A stretch of DNA of 64,000 nt from CALDSL01 sp039810245. GTDB lineage: Bacteria > Chloroflexota > Anaerolineae > Anaerolineales > Anaerolineaceae. The position numbers and the translations under genes were made by a program. Under the pieces are notes generated by a model that saw only the letters and a program-made list of their open reading frames with translations, did no database searches and was not told the origin of the DNA. Below, one piece after another: positions 51,190 through 58,605 of this stretch; the first letter of the stretch is position 1, and every line of letters starts with the position of its first letter. The DNA lies in NCBI GenBank assembly GCA_039810245.1, contig JBDHWQ010000017.1, positions 17,028 through 81,027 on the forward strand. The letters run 5' to 3'.

Positions 51190-51449
51190 GTGCCGTCAAT
51201 CACGCCCAGAACCGGAGCGAAGCGCTCTCCCCTCTGTGCTTTGCTCGCATGGTATGGCGTAACATAACGAGACGAGAACGGCCTGGACGGAAGGGTTTCC
51301 AGTGGAAGAGAAAAGCGTTCGATTTGCCTGGGAAAAATGGTCAGCAGGTCGTGGAGAACTGCGCCGGGTAACCCGGATGAACCTTTTCCTGCAAGAAAGC
51401 CATTGAGCCCGCCAGAGTTGGGGCCCAAGGCTGAACTACCAGTATCCAT
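51183..51449 (-). CDS. Small hypothetical protein, 88 residues
   Basis: The ATG at 51449 is preceded by GTGAGGT (GAGG at 51460-51457) with a 7-nt gap. The N-terminus is Gly/Ser-rich (MDTGSSALGPNSGGLNGFL), and the rest mixes hydrophobic and basic residues (AVLHDLLTIFPRQIERFSLP). It has no membrane helix and no recognised domain. Its stop overlaps, with a one-base shift, the protein-like frame at 51189-50944, so the two could be parts of one damaged gene. The 51450-51734 stretch upstream is AT-richer than its surroundings and carries two AGGGATTC elements. Confidence 0.35.
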   Translation of the reverse strand: MDTGSSALGPNSGGLNGFLAGKGSSGLPGAVLHDLLTIFPRQIERFSLPLETLPSRPFSSRYVTPYHASKAQRGERFAPVLGVIDGTG

Positions 51450-51565
51450 TTGGTGACCTCACGCTTTTACCTGTAAACGTAGTAAACCTTCAACCATAAA
51501 AACCTATAACAAATATATCTGTGAGCCAGTCCGCGCCTCAATGGGGATTTGCCGAAACTATCTGC

Positions 51566-51626
51566 AGGGATTCCCCTAAACCGATAGAGAAGATCAAACT
51601 ATGTTTTGGCGTTTAGGGATTCTCCT
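51566..51626. promoter_or_regulatory. Tandem AGGGATTC(C/T)CCT elements upstream of the YtxH promoter
   Basis: AGGGATTCCCCT (51566-51577) and AGGGATTCTCCT (51615-51626) are centred 49 bp apart, nearly five helical turns. The second lies 24 bp upstream of the candidate -35 at 51651. The pair suggests cooperative binding of a regulator. The rest of the 285 bp between 51450 and 51734 shows nothing else. Confidence 0.5.
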
Positions 51627-51650
51627 ACCAGTTTTCAGGGAAGACTCCGG

Positions 51651-51679
51651 TTTTCATGGATAGCATGGAGCGATATACT
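51651..51679 (+). promoter_or_regulatory. Candidate promoter of the YtxH gene
   Basis: TTTTCA (51651-51656), a 17-bp spacer and TATACT (51674-51679). The leader is about 50 nt with AAGGAG at 51721-51726. Confidence 0.5.
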
Positions 51680-51734
51680 GGTTGGTAGATGCTTTAATGT
51701 TTGATTTGTAACGCACCAGGAAGGAGAAAGAACG

Positions 51735-52169
51735 ATGAGCGACGATGATTATGAAGTGGTTGAAGTTCGGAAAGGTGGATCGGGTTTTTCGGCGTTCGTT
51801 TGGGGCGCTTTGATCGGAGCGGGGGTTGCCCTGCTGACCGCGCGCCGCACGGGCGAAGAAACGCGTGAAATGCTGAACCAGCGCAAGGATGAATTGGTGG
51901 ATCAGGCCATGCAGTACCGTGAGAAGGCGGCCGACCTGGCGCAGACCGCGCGCGAAAAGGCCGTGGAAAAAGTGGACCAGGTGAAGACCCGTGCCGTTGA
52001 GCTGCAGGAACAGGCCGTAGATACCGCTCGCGGGTACGTGGCCAATATTGCGGATCGTACGCAGAACGTCGCGGAAGACGTGAAGCGCGCCGCGGCCGGC
52101 GACGAAGGCCCGGTCAAAGACGAAGAAGGCATGATCCTGACGAATTCCGAGAAGGATTACCCGCTCTAA
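51735..52169 (+). CDS. YtxH-domain stress/envelope protein
   Basis: The 144-residue protein has one membrane helix near the N-terminus (about 15-36, FSAFVWGALIGAGVALLTA) followed by RRTGEETREML. The rest is a long amphipathic helical stretch rich in Ala, Glu, Lys, Gln and Val (for example EKAADLAQTAREKAVEKVDQ). This is the YtxH/apolipoprotein-like plan found in general-stress proteins that associate with membranes. The start has AAGGAG 8 nt upstream. It is monocistronic, between a promoter with tandem AGGGATTC elements and a terminator. Confidence 0.85.
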   Translation: MSDDDYEVVEVRKGGSGFSAFVWGALIGAGVALLTARRTGEETREMLNQRKDELVDQAMQYREKAADLAQTAREKAVEKVDQVKTRAVELQEQAVDTARGYVANIADRTQNVAEDVKRAAAGDEGPVKDEEGMILTNSEKDYPL

Positions 52170-52215
52170 AGAGCCTATTCTCGGACCGCTTTCCCGCGGT
52201 AATCAAGGGTTATGG

Positions 52216-52249
52216 AAGCGCCTGGCGATCTTTTGCCAGGCGCTTTATT
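52216..52249 (+). terminator. Terminator after the YtxH gene
   Basis: An 11-bp stem, AAGCGCCTGGC (52216-52226) / GCCAGGCGCTT (52235-52245), followed by TATT. It may also serve the convergent PIG-V-like gene. Confidence 0.75.
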
Positions 52250-52316
52250 GATTACTTGTTTCTACCATTTTGCAGCATGGTCCCCATCCGGGGGTGGCCC
52301 ACAAAATATGACTGGC

Positions 52317-53483
52317 TTATGCCACCCACATCCAGCGATAGAACATGAAGGCCAACAGCGCCTGGCCGGCGAGGAAAACCGTCCCGACGGCGATGCGCGC
52401 GCCGCGCGTGGTGAGCATCCGGTCGTGCAGCACGAACAGCGGGAAAATCGGCAGCACGTAACGCGAAAGGCTCATCAGCGTGTCGTTGTTGAGGATTTTG
52501 GTCAAGGAAGGCACCAGCAGCACCAGGGCGTAGAGCGTGTACTGGAAGGGCAGGCGGCGCAGGCCGATGACCAGCAGCACCAGCGCCCAGACCCCCAGCA
52601 GGATATCGAAGAACTTGCTCATCGCCACCAGCCCTACGGGCTCGCGCGCCATCATCTCCAGCGTGCCGAGGATGCCTTCCCAGGGCATAGCAAAGCGCAA
52701 ATGCCAGTAACGCTCCAGGGTAGCCCAGGGCCAGTCGGCGCCCAGGCCAAAATGCACCCACAGGGCGAAGACGGCTAGCGACAGCGGGGCCAGGGCGGCG
52801 GCCGCGCCGGCGGTGAGCAGGCGTTTCCAGCGCGCCGGGGGTGGATCAGCGCGGTAAGCGCGCCATGCTTCCCACAGAAGGGGCGCAGCCAGGAGCGCCC
52901 CCGGCAGGCGCGTCAGTGCGGCGAGCATGGCCATGCCCCCGGCCAGCCACCAGCGCTGGTTGCGAGCGTAGTACAGGGCCGCGGCGCCAAACAGCAGGAA
53001 GAGCGATTCGGTATAGCCCGCCAGCAGAAAAAAACCGGTGGGGAACAATACCGTCCAAAGTACCACGCGGCGTGCGCGTGTTTCACCCCATACATTGGCC
53101 ACCAGCAGGTAGAGGAAGTACAGCGCGCCAATAGCGGCCAGGTTGGCCACCAGCAGCCCGGCCAGCATGGGCGGCTGGATGGCGAGACTCAGCAGGGCGA
53201 TGAGAGCCGGGTAAAGCGGCGGCCAGACGGTGTTCTGCAGATTGGCCGCATATCCTTCGGTGGCAATCTCCAGGTAATGAACCGTATCCCAGCGATACCA
53301 GGGCAGCACCAGCAGCCGCGCCAGGGGGCCGCGTGCCTGCAGGTCGTTGACCACGGCGGGCTCGTACGGCGCGGGCGGGTGGTTGGGTTCTACTGCCAGC
53401 GAGGCGAACAACAGCAGCAGGGTAATCAAAATACGCACCGCCAGAAAGGTCAGCAGCGCGAAGGTAAGGGCACGTTTTTCCAA
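52317..53483 (-). CDS. PIG-V-like mannosyltransferase (GT-C)
   Basis: The start is TTG 53483, with GAGAAG upstream. The 388-residue protein has eight to ten helices and the PIG-V/GPI mannosyltransferase-2 blocks: LPWYRWDTVHYLEIATEGY (catalytic Asp in the first external loop), WPPLYPALIALL, FPTGFFLLAGYTESLFLLF and LTRLPGALLAAPLLWE. Bacterial members transfer mannose or another sugar from a polyprenyl-phosphate donor to lipids or proteins at the outer face. It lies divergent from a MutS-like gene and is not in the polysaccharide locus, so its acceptor is unknown. Confidence 0.85.
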   Translation of the reverse strand: MEKRALTFALLTFLAVRILITLLLLFASLAVEPNHPPAPYEPAVVNDLQARGPLARLLVLPWYRWDTVHYLEIATEGYAANLQNTVWPPLYPALIALLSLAIQPPMLAGLLVANLAAIGALYFLYLLVANVWGETRARRVVLWTVLFPTGFFLLAGYTESLFLLFGAAALYYARNQRWWLAGGMAMLAALTRLPGALLAAPLLWEAWRAYRADPPPARWKRLLTAGAAAALAPLSLAVFALWVHFGLGADWPWATLERYWHLRFAMPWEGILGTLEMMAREPVGLVAMSKFFDILLGVWALVLLVIGLRRLPFQYTLYALVLLVPSLTKILNNDTLMSLSRYVLPIFPLFVLHDRMLTTRGARIAVGTVFLAGQALLAFMFYRWMWVA

Positions 53484-53608
53484 GAACTTCTCATCTTTCT
53501 ACCAATAATGACCGGTCCAGACCGTTCCCATTGTAGGCAGGCGCTTCTCGAGCTGCAAGTGGGGAGTTTCCCTCGAAAGAAGGGCCCCTCTTTTTCCCGC
53601 GGCGCGAT

Positions 53609-53614
53609 TACAAT
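53609..53614 (+). promoter_or_regulatory. -10 element six bases before the MutS-like start (leaderless?)
   Basis: TACAAT at 53609-53614 is followed by only six bases before ATG 53621. Transcription would start at about the start codon. No ribosome site is visible and the -35 is weak. Confidence 0.45.
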
Positions 53615-53620
53615 TAGCCT

Positions 53621-55507
53621 ATGGCATCTTCCCCACAACGGGCGGCGCGCGAGGCGCTGCTGGAAAACAGGATTACACGAGTGGACGCGCGACTGGCCGC
53701 GCTTCAGCGGCGCGAGGGCCGCTTTCCGTGGCTGCGGGCGACGGTGTTTCTGGCCGGCGGCGCGCTGACCACGGCGGCTTTCCTGGCGCCGCGCGCGTGG
53801 ATAGGCTGGACGGCGCTGGCCGTCTTTTTGCTGACCTTCGCCACGGTGGCCGGACTGCACAGGCAGGTGATCGCGGCCATCGAGCGCTACAGCGTGCTGC
53901 GCCGTCTGGCGGCTGGCCAGCTCGCGCGCGCAAGGCTTGACTGGGCCAACATCCCTGCTGCGGCAGATGGGCCACAGCGCAAGGAGCACCCATTCGAATT
54001 TGACCTGAACATTACCGGGCCGCGCTCACTGCACCAGTTATTGGACACCGCGGCGTCCACCGGCGGCAGCGCGCGGCTGCGTGACTGGCTGCTGGCCCTG
54101 GCGCCCAACCCGGCGGCGGTGCCGCGCCGCCAGCAGGTGACACGCGAGCTGCTGCCGCTATCGGGTTTTCGCGGGCGGCTGACGCTGGCCAGCGCGCTGG
54201 CGCTGCAGCGTCCGGAAGAACGCTGGGATGGCGAAGCGGTGCTGCGCTGGCTGGGGCGCGAATCGCACGCGGCCTCGCTGCGCGCATTCCTCATTCCCGT
54301 GTCGGTGGTGGCGGTGCTGCACCTGACGACGTTTGTGCTCTTCGCGCTGGGGCGCATCCCGGCCGTCACCTGGATGGCAGCGCTGGCGCTTTTTTGGGGT
54401 CTGCAGGGGCTGCGCTACCGCGAGACCAGCGAGCTGTTTGTCGAGTCCTACGGGCTGGCGCGCAGCCTGAACCCGTTCGCGGCAGTGATGCGCGAGCTGG
54501 AGACCTACCCCTATGCGCGCGGCAGCGCGCTGGCAGAAGCAGCGCAGCCGTTTGTCAGCGGCGATAGCCGGCCCTCGCGCTCGCTGCGCCGGCTGGGGAT
54601 GATCGTTTCGGCGGCGGGATTGCGCAACAACCCGTTCCTCAACCTGCTGCTGAACACGTTGCTGCCGTGGGATTTGATCTTCACCTACCTGTTGGAAGCC
54701 TATAAAGTGCACCTGCGCAGCAGCCTGCCGGCCTGGCTGGATGCCTGGTATGAGCTGGAAGCGTTGACTTCGCTGGCCAATTTTGCGCTGCTCAACCCGG
54801 ACTATGCCACGCCCGAACTGCTGGCCGTGGAAACGCCTGGGGCGGCGCTGGATCTGGAGGCGGCGGGCCACCCGCTGCTGCCGCACGCGGCGCGAGTGCG
54901 TAATGATTTCCGCGCAGAGCGGCTGGGAGAAATATTTATCATCACCGGGTCGAATATGTCTGGCAAGAGCACATTTCTGCGCACGGTGGGGGTCAACCTG
55001 GTGCTGGCCAACGCCGGGGCAGTGGCCTGCGCGCGCTCGTTGAAAACGTTGCCCTTCCGGCTGTACACCTGCATCAACCTGAGTGACTCGCTCAGCGATG
55101 GGATATCATATTTCTATGCCGAGGTGCGGCGGTTGAAGGGCCTGCTGGATGCCCTGGAGCGGCCTGACCCCTATCCGCTGTTCTTCCTGATCGATGAAAT
55201 CTTCCGCGGGACGAACAACCGCGAGCGGCAGCAGGGCAGCCAGGCCTTTACCGAAGCGCTGGCCGGGAAGCGGGGCACGGGGCTAATCTCGACTCATGAT
55301 CTGGAGCTGGCGCGGCTGGCAGACGCCATTCCTGGGGTGCGCAACTACCATTTCCGCGAGGACGTGCGTGATGGGCGCATGGTGTTCGACTACCGGCTGC
55401 GCCCCGGCCCCAGCCCCACCACCAACGCGTTGAAGATCATGGATATGGAAGGGCTGCCGACGGTTCCGGGTGCGCGCCTGGAGCGCGGCGTGGGGAGCGG
55501 CGCTTGA
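53621..55507 (+). CDS. MutS-like ATPase with N-terminal membrane helices
   Basis: The 628-residue protein lacks the MutS mismatch-recognition domain. It begins with a short helix and two membrane segments (about 40-82, LRATVFLAGGALTTAAFLAP then LAVFLLTFATVAGL). The middle is a helical lever/clamp-like region (about 130-400). The C-terminus is a MutS-family ATPase: Walker A TGSNMSGKST (about 442-451), then TCINLSDSLSDGISYFYAEV, and Walker B FFLIDEIFRGTNN. Stop and start of the next gene overlap as TTGA. Membrane-linked MutS-like proteins of this build are not understood; a role in DNA repair is not implied by the family alone. Confidence 0.87.
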   Translation: MASSPQRAAREALLENRITRVDARLAALQRREGRFPWLRATVFLAGGALTTAAFLAPRAWIGWTALAVFLLTFATVAGLHRQVIAAIERYSVLRRLAAGQLARARLDWANIPAAADGPQRKEHPFEFDLNITGPRSLHQLLDTAASTGGSARLRDWLLALAPNPAAVPRRQQVTRELLPLSGFRGRLTLASALALQRPEERWDGEAVLRWLGRESHAASLRAFLIPVSVVAVLHLTTFVLFALGRIPAVTWMAALALFWGLQGLRYRETSELFVESYGLARSLNPFAAVMRELETYPYARGSALAEAAQPFVSGDSRPSRSLRRLGMIVSAAGLRNNPFLNLLLNTLLPWDLIFTYLLEAYKVHLRSSLPAWLDAWYELEALTSLANFALLNPDYATPELLAVETPGAALDLEAAGHPLLPHAARVRNDFRAERLGEIFIITGSNMSGKSTFLRTVGVNLVLANAGAVACARSLKTLPFRLYTCINLSDSLSDGISYFYAEVRRLKGLLDALERPDPYPLFFLIDEIFRGTNNRERQQGSQAFTEALAGKRGTGLISTHDLELARLADAIPGVRNYHFREDVRDGRMVFDYRLRPGPSPTTNALKIMDMEGLPTVPGARLERGVGSGA

Positions 55508-57204
55508 GCGTGTGGCTTGGAGTTATCCGGCGGGCGCGTGAGGGCTGGACGGCGCGGCATTTCCTGGCGCTGGCGGCCATCAGCGCACTATTGGGGCTGG
55601 TGTGGTTCCTGCTGCTGTACGGGCGCTACGCGCTGTACGTGACTCACGTGGCGTGGATTTACAATGCGGGCGGGGATATGCTCCAGCACCAGCTTGGCTG
55701 GGAGTGGTTTCGTAATGCCGATTGGCGCTTCCCACTGGGGACAATCGAACGGCTGGGCTATCCGTTTGGCACATCTGTGACATACATGGATTCCATCCCG
55801 CTGATGGCGCTGGCGTTTAAGCTGCTGGCGCCATGGCTGGAGACGCCGTTCCAGTACTTTGGGCTGTGGGAGCTGCTTTCGGTGGTCTTGCAGGTGCTGG
55901 CCGGGCTGCTGATCGCGCGCGAGTTCACGCGCTCGCTGCCGGTGATGCTGCTGTGCGCCTCGATGCTGGTGCTTTCTACGCCGATGATTTTCCGCGCTTT
56001 TTATCACAGCTCGCTTTCGGCGCATTGGATTGTGCTGGCCGCTATCTGGCTGGCGCTGCGCGCCTACCGTGGCCGGCCGCTGCGCTGGGCCTGGCCGGCG
56101 CTGTTCAGTGTGGCGACACTGGTGCACCTATACTTTGTGCCGATGCTGGTGCCGCTGTGGGTGATTACGTTGTATTTTCGCGTCCGCGCGGGTGGCGCGC
56201 CGCGCTGGATGCTGGCATTGGATGCGCTGGCATCGCCTGCCGCGGTGCTGCTGGCCGGGTACATCACCGGTGCGTTTGCGCTGGGCTACCGCGCTCTGGC
56301 GATCAGCGGTTATGGGCTGTTTTCGTGGAACCTGAACGGCTTCATCAACTCGCTGGATTTGGCTTCGGCGTTTGCGCGCGGCGCGCCGGTGGTAGCCGGG
56401 CAGTATGAAGGTATCAGTTATTTGGGGCTGGGCAACCTGCTGCTCGTGGCAGTGGCGCTATACCTGTTCCCCCAGCGCGAGCAGCCGCGCCGCCGGCTGG
56501 GCGTATTGCTGCCCTTTGCACTTGCCGCGGCAGTCTACCTGCTGTTCGCCATCTCGCACAAGGCGTACTGGGGGCTGCAAACCGTGTGGGATGTGCCCCT
56601 GCCGGACGGGCTGTACCGTTTCCTGTGCCTGTTTCGTTCGTCGGGGCGCTTTATCTGGCCGGTGTATTACCTGGTGGTGCTGTTCGGGCTGCTGACCGTG
56701 GCGCGCAACCTGCGCTACCCGGGCGTAGTGCTCGGCTTTGCGCTGCTGCTGCAGGTGCTGGATTTGCAGCCGTTGTACGGCGCCAAACATTTGGACGGCT
56801 TCACCACCTACCCCAACGCGCTGCGGGGGGAATTCTGGGAGCAGGCGGCTGCGACGAACCAATACATCACAGTCATCCCGGCCGGTAAGGTGAAAGAGTT
56901 CGCCGGCGATCCGCTGGCGATCTTCGCCGCGCAGCACGACAAGGTGCTCAACTACACCTATTTCGCGCGTAGCGATCTGGAAAACATTCGCGCATATACG
57001 GATGATATCGCGGAGCGGCTGCTGCTGGGACAGGCGGATTGGGATATGCTGTATGTGTTCGCCAGCCCGGAGTGGATTGCGCGGGCGCGCAAGGCGCTGC
57101 CGCAGAACATCCGCCTGTGCGAAGTGGATGGATACACACTGGCGTTTTCACGCGAGAATCGGTTGGAATCCGCCGGCCTGGATTTGAGCCGGTATTGCCG
57201 CTAG
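55504..57204 (+). CDS. Large polytopic membrane protein (DUF6311-like)
   Basis: The TTG at 55504 has GGGGAG (55493-55498) 5 nt upstream and overlaps the MutS-like stop by four bases. The 566-residue protein has about ten helices, with the first-loop block LGYPFGTSVTYMDSIPLMAL. I recall this block from DUF6311 membrane proteins; it has a GT-C-like placement. A soluble C-terminal tail from about residue 445 includes TYPNALRGEFWEQAA and ADWDMLYVFASPEW. It may be a glycosyltransferase. Coupling to a MutS-like ATPase is odd. The family call is moderate and the function unknown. Confidence 0.65.
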   Translation: MSVWLGVIRRAREGWTARHFLALAAISALLGLVWFLLLYGRYALYVTHVAWIYNAGGDMLQHQLGWEWFRNADWRFPLGTIERLGYPFGTSVTYMDSIPLMALAFKLLAPWLETPFQYFGLWELLSVVLQVLAGLLIAREFTRSLPVMLLCASMLVLSTPMIFRAFYHSSLSAHWIVLAAIWLALRAYRGRPLRWAWPALFSVATLVHLYFVPMLVPLWVITLYFRVRAGGAPRWMLALDALASPAAVLLAGYITGAFALGYRALAISGYGLFSWNLNGFINSLDLASAFARGAPVVAGQYEGISYLGLGNLLLVAVALYLFPQREQPRRRLGVLLPFALAAAVYLLFAISHKAYWGLQTVWDVPLPDGLYRFLCLFRSSGRFIWPVYYLVVLFGLLTVARNLRYPGVVLGFALLLQVLDLQPLYGAKHLDGFTTYPNALRGEFWEQAAATNQYITVIPAGKVKEFAGDPLAIFAAQHDKVLNYTYFARSDLENIRAYTDDIAERLLLGQADWDMLYVFASPEWIARARKALPQNIRLCEVDGYTLAFSRENRLESAGLDLSRYCR

Positions 57205-57236
57205 TCCCCGGTTGATTTTTGCAGCCAGAAAATCTT

Positions 57237-57296
57237 GTAGGAGCGCGGCGAGAGAAGATTTCCCGGCAAACAATCATCTTGAAGACTCGCCCCTAC
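57237..57296. repeat. GTAGGRGCG/CGCCCCTAC dispersed-type inverted repeat
   Basis: GTAGGAGCG (57237-57245) and CGCCCCTAC (57288-57296) form 9-bp arms with one mismatch. Inner AAATCTT/AAGATTT segments overlap (near 57229-57261). It resembles GTAGGGGCG-type intergenic repeats that I recall from Chloroflexota and cyanobacteria. It fills the gap between two convergent genes. Confidence 0.45.
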
Positions 57297-57305
57297 CGAA
57301 GTGCA

Positions 57306-57321
57306 ATTGATTTCAATCAAT
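57306..57321. terminator. Small ATTGAT/ATCAAT hairpin at the nitroreductase stop
   Basis: ATTGAT (57306-57311) and ATCAAT (57316-57321) pair around TTCA, overlapping the 3' end of the nitroreductase gene. The stem is too short and AT-rich to be confident of termination. Confidence 0.25.
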
Positions 57322-57841
57322 GCGTTCCGCCCCAGCGATTGAAGAAGACCACATCCTCAAACGATGAGCGCCCGCCGGTTTTGGGCGGGCGGGTGAGGGC
57401 GGTTTCCTCAGCCGGGTAGCCAAAGGAGATCGCAATGCGCAGGTGCCACTCCGCGGGGGCGCCCAGTAGATCGCGCGCCGCGTCCGGTTCGTAGATACTG
57501 GCCAGGCATGAGCCAACACCCAACTCCCATGCGGCGAGCTGCATGTAGGCCGCGGCCTGGCCGGCGTCGAACATGACCGAGAAACGCGTGGCCGGGTCTG
57601 GGGTAAAGATGGCGACCGCCAGCGCTGCCCCGGCGATATGCCCGGCGTACTGGCCTAGTTTTGATAGCTGCTCCAGCGTGCTCTTTTCGGTGACGGCGAC
57701 AAAGCGCCACGGCTGGGTGTTTTTGGATGACTGCGAGCGCCGCCCGGCATTGAGGATCGCGCGGACTACGTCCGGCGACAGGGGTTGGTCGCGAAACTGG
57801 CGCACGGCGCGCTTGGTACGGATAGCTTCGGATACGTTCAT
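57317..57841 (-). CDS. Nitroreductase-family FMN oxidoreductase
   Basis: The 174-residue protein shows the family start IRTKRAVRQFRDQPLSPDVV, the FMN-contact turn AGRRSQSSKNTQPWRFVAV and GQAAAYMQLAAWELGVGSCL. The C-terminal AISFGYPAE completes the FMN fold. It acts as a homodimeric NAD(P)H-dependent flavoenzyme in the cytoplasm. Substrates of such short members range from nitroaromatics to quinones. The start follows GAGG. The gene faces the BON gene across a long intergenic repeat. Confidence 0.92.
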   Translation of the reverse strand: MNVSEAIRTKRAVRQFRDQPLSPDVVRAILNAGRRSQSSKNTQPWRFVAVTEKSTLEQLSKLGQYAGHIAGAALAVAIFTPDPATRFSVMFDAGQAAAYMQLAAWELGVGSCLASIYEPDAARDLLGAPAEWHLRIAISFGYPAEETALTRPPKTGGRSSFEDVVFFNRWGGTH

Positions 57842-57892
57842 GGTGAACCTCGTGAGATGGGCTTCTTCAAGAAAAGGTTATTGGCCGGCCAG

Positions 57893-58023
57893 CGCAGACC
57901 CCCTCTCGCTCCCCCAAACAATAGAACGCTTTTGGGGGATCGAAAGCTTTATTCTCCCCCAAAACTGTACTATGTTTCCCAACGTCCGTCCGAAGTGAGG
58001 GTGGGGGAGTTAGAAGGGGGTGT
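57893..58023. repeat. Intergenic palindromic repeat, copy 2
   Basis: Outer arms ACCCCCTCTCGCTCCCCC (57898-57915) and GGGGGAGTTAGAAGGGGGT (58003-58021) are largely complementary. Inside lies the hairpin CCCCCAAA/TTTTGGGGG (57911-57939) and a second CTCCCCCAAAA (from 57955). The plan and the initial GCAGACCCC match the element at 2744-2855. The rest of the 57842-58200 gap holds the BON promoter region. Confidence 0.6.
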
Positions 58024-58093
58024 ACGCCGGCCCTGAGATTCACTCCCTCTTCTCCATCCCAATCTTTCGATTAACTATAGCACAGGAATAGAT

Positions 58094-58159
58094 AGGGAAA
58101 GTCCTGCCAGCAGCGGCGGGAAAGTGCCGCTGGCAGGAAGCGGCGGCGGCGCTTACACT
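58094..58159 (+). promoter_or_regulatory. BON gene promoter region with AGGGAAAGTCCT element
   Basis: TACACT (58154-58159) has a weak -35 TGGCAG (58131-58136) at 17 bp. AGGGAAAGTCCT (58094-58105) lies 25 bp upstream of it, a spacing close to that of the AGGGATTC element before the YtxH promoter. A hairpin with CCTGCCAG/CTGGCAGG arms (about 58103-58137) spans the -35. Confidence 0.4.
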
Positions 58160-58200
58160 GTGAGCGTAGCAACCGATAAAACCCAGGTGAGGAGCGAATC

Positions 58201-58605
58201 ATGAGCGATATGCAGCAGAAAAACATGCCCGAGCAGGAAGAACAGCCCAATGAAGCGGGTTGGGAAGGGCGCGGCGCGCGCGAGAGCCAGTACGTGCCGA
58301 TCAAGACTCACGGGCGCGAAGACGGCCCGGCCACCGGCATCGCCGCCGGCGGCGACCGCCCCTCGGACGACGAAATGCGCCAGGACCTGCTAACTCGCCT
58401 GCGCGAGAATGGCGATATTGACCATACGCGCATCCAGGTGGACGTGCGCAACGGCGAGATCACCCTGCGCGGCAGCGTGGTGAACCTGCTGGTGAGCCAG
58501 ATGGCCGAGTCGGTGGCCAACGAAGTGCCGGGCGTGGTGGACGTGCACAATGAGCTGGCCACCCAGGCTGGCCCGGAAGCCGCCGAGAGCCCGCGCCAGG
58601 ACTAA
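58201..58605 (+). CDS. BON-domain protein
   Basis: The 134-residue protein has a polar, disordered N-terminal half (Gln/Glu/Gly-rich, EQEEQPNEAGWEGRGARE). One BON domain follows at about residues 60-125, with IQVDVRNGEITLRGSV and EVPGVVDVHNEL. BON domains bind phospholipid or envelope glycans, and single-domain members (OsmY-like) appear in osmotic and envelope stress. No signal peptide is present, so export is uncertain. The stop codon overlaps the stop of the convergent alpha-glucosidase gene. Confidence 0.9.
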   Translation: MSDMQQKNMPEQEEQPNEAGWEGRGARESQYVPIKTHGREDGPATGIAAGGDRPSDDEMRQDLLTRLRENGDIDHTRIQVDVRNGEITLRGSVVNLLVSQMAESVANEVPGVVDVHNELATQAGPEAAESPRQD

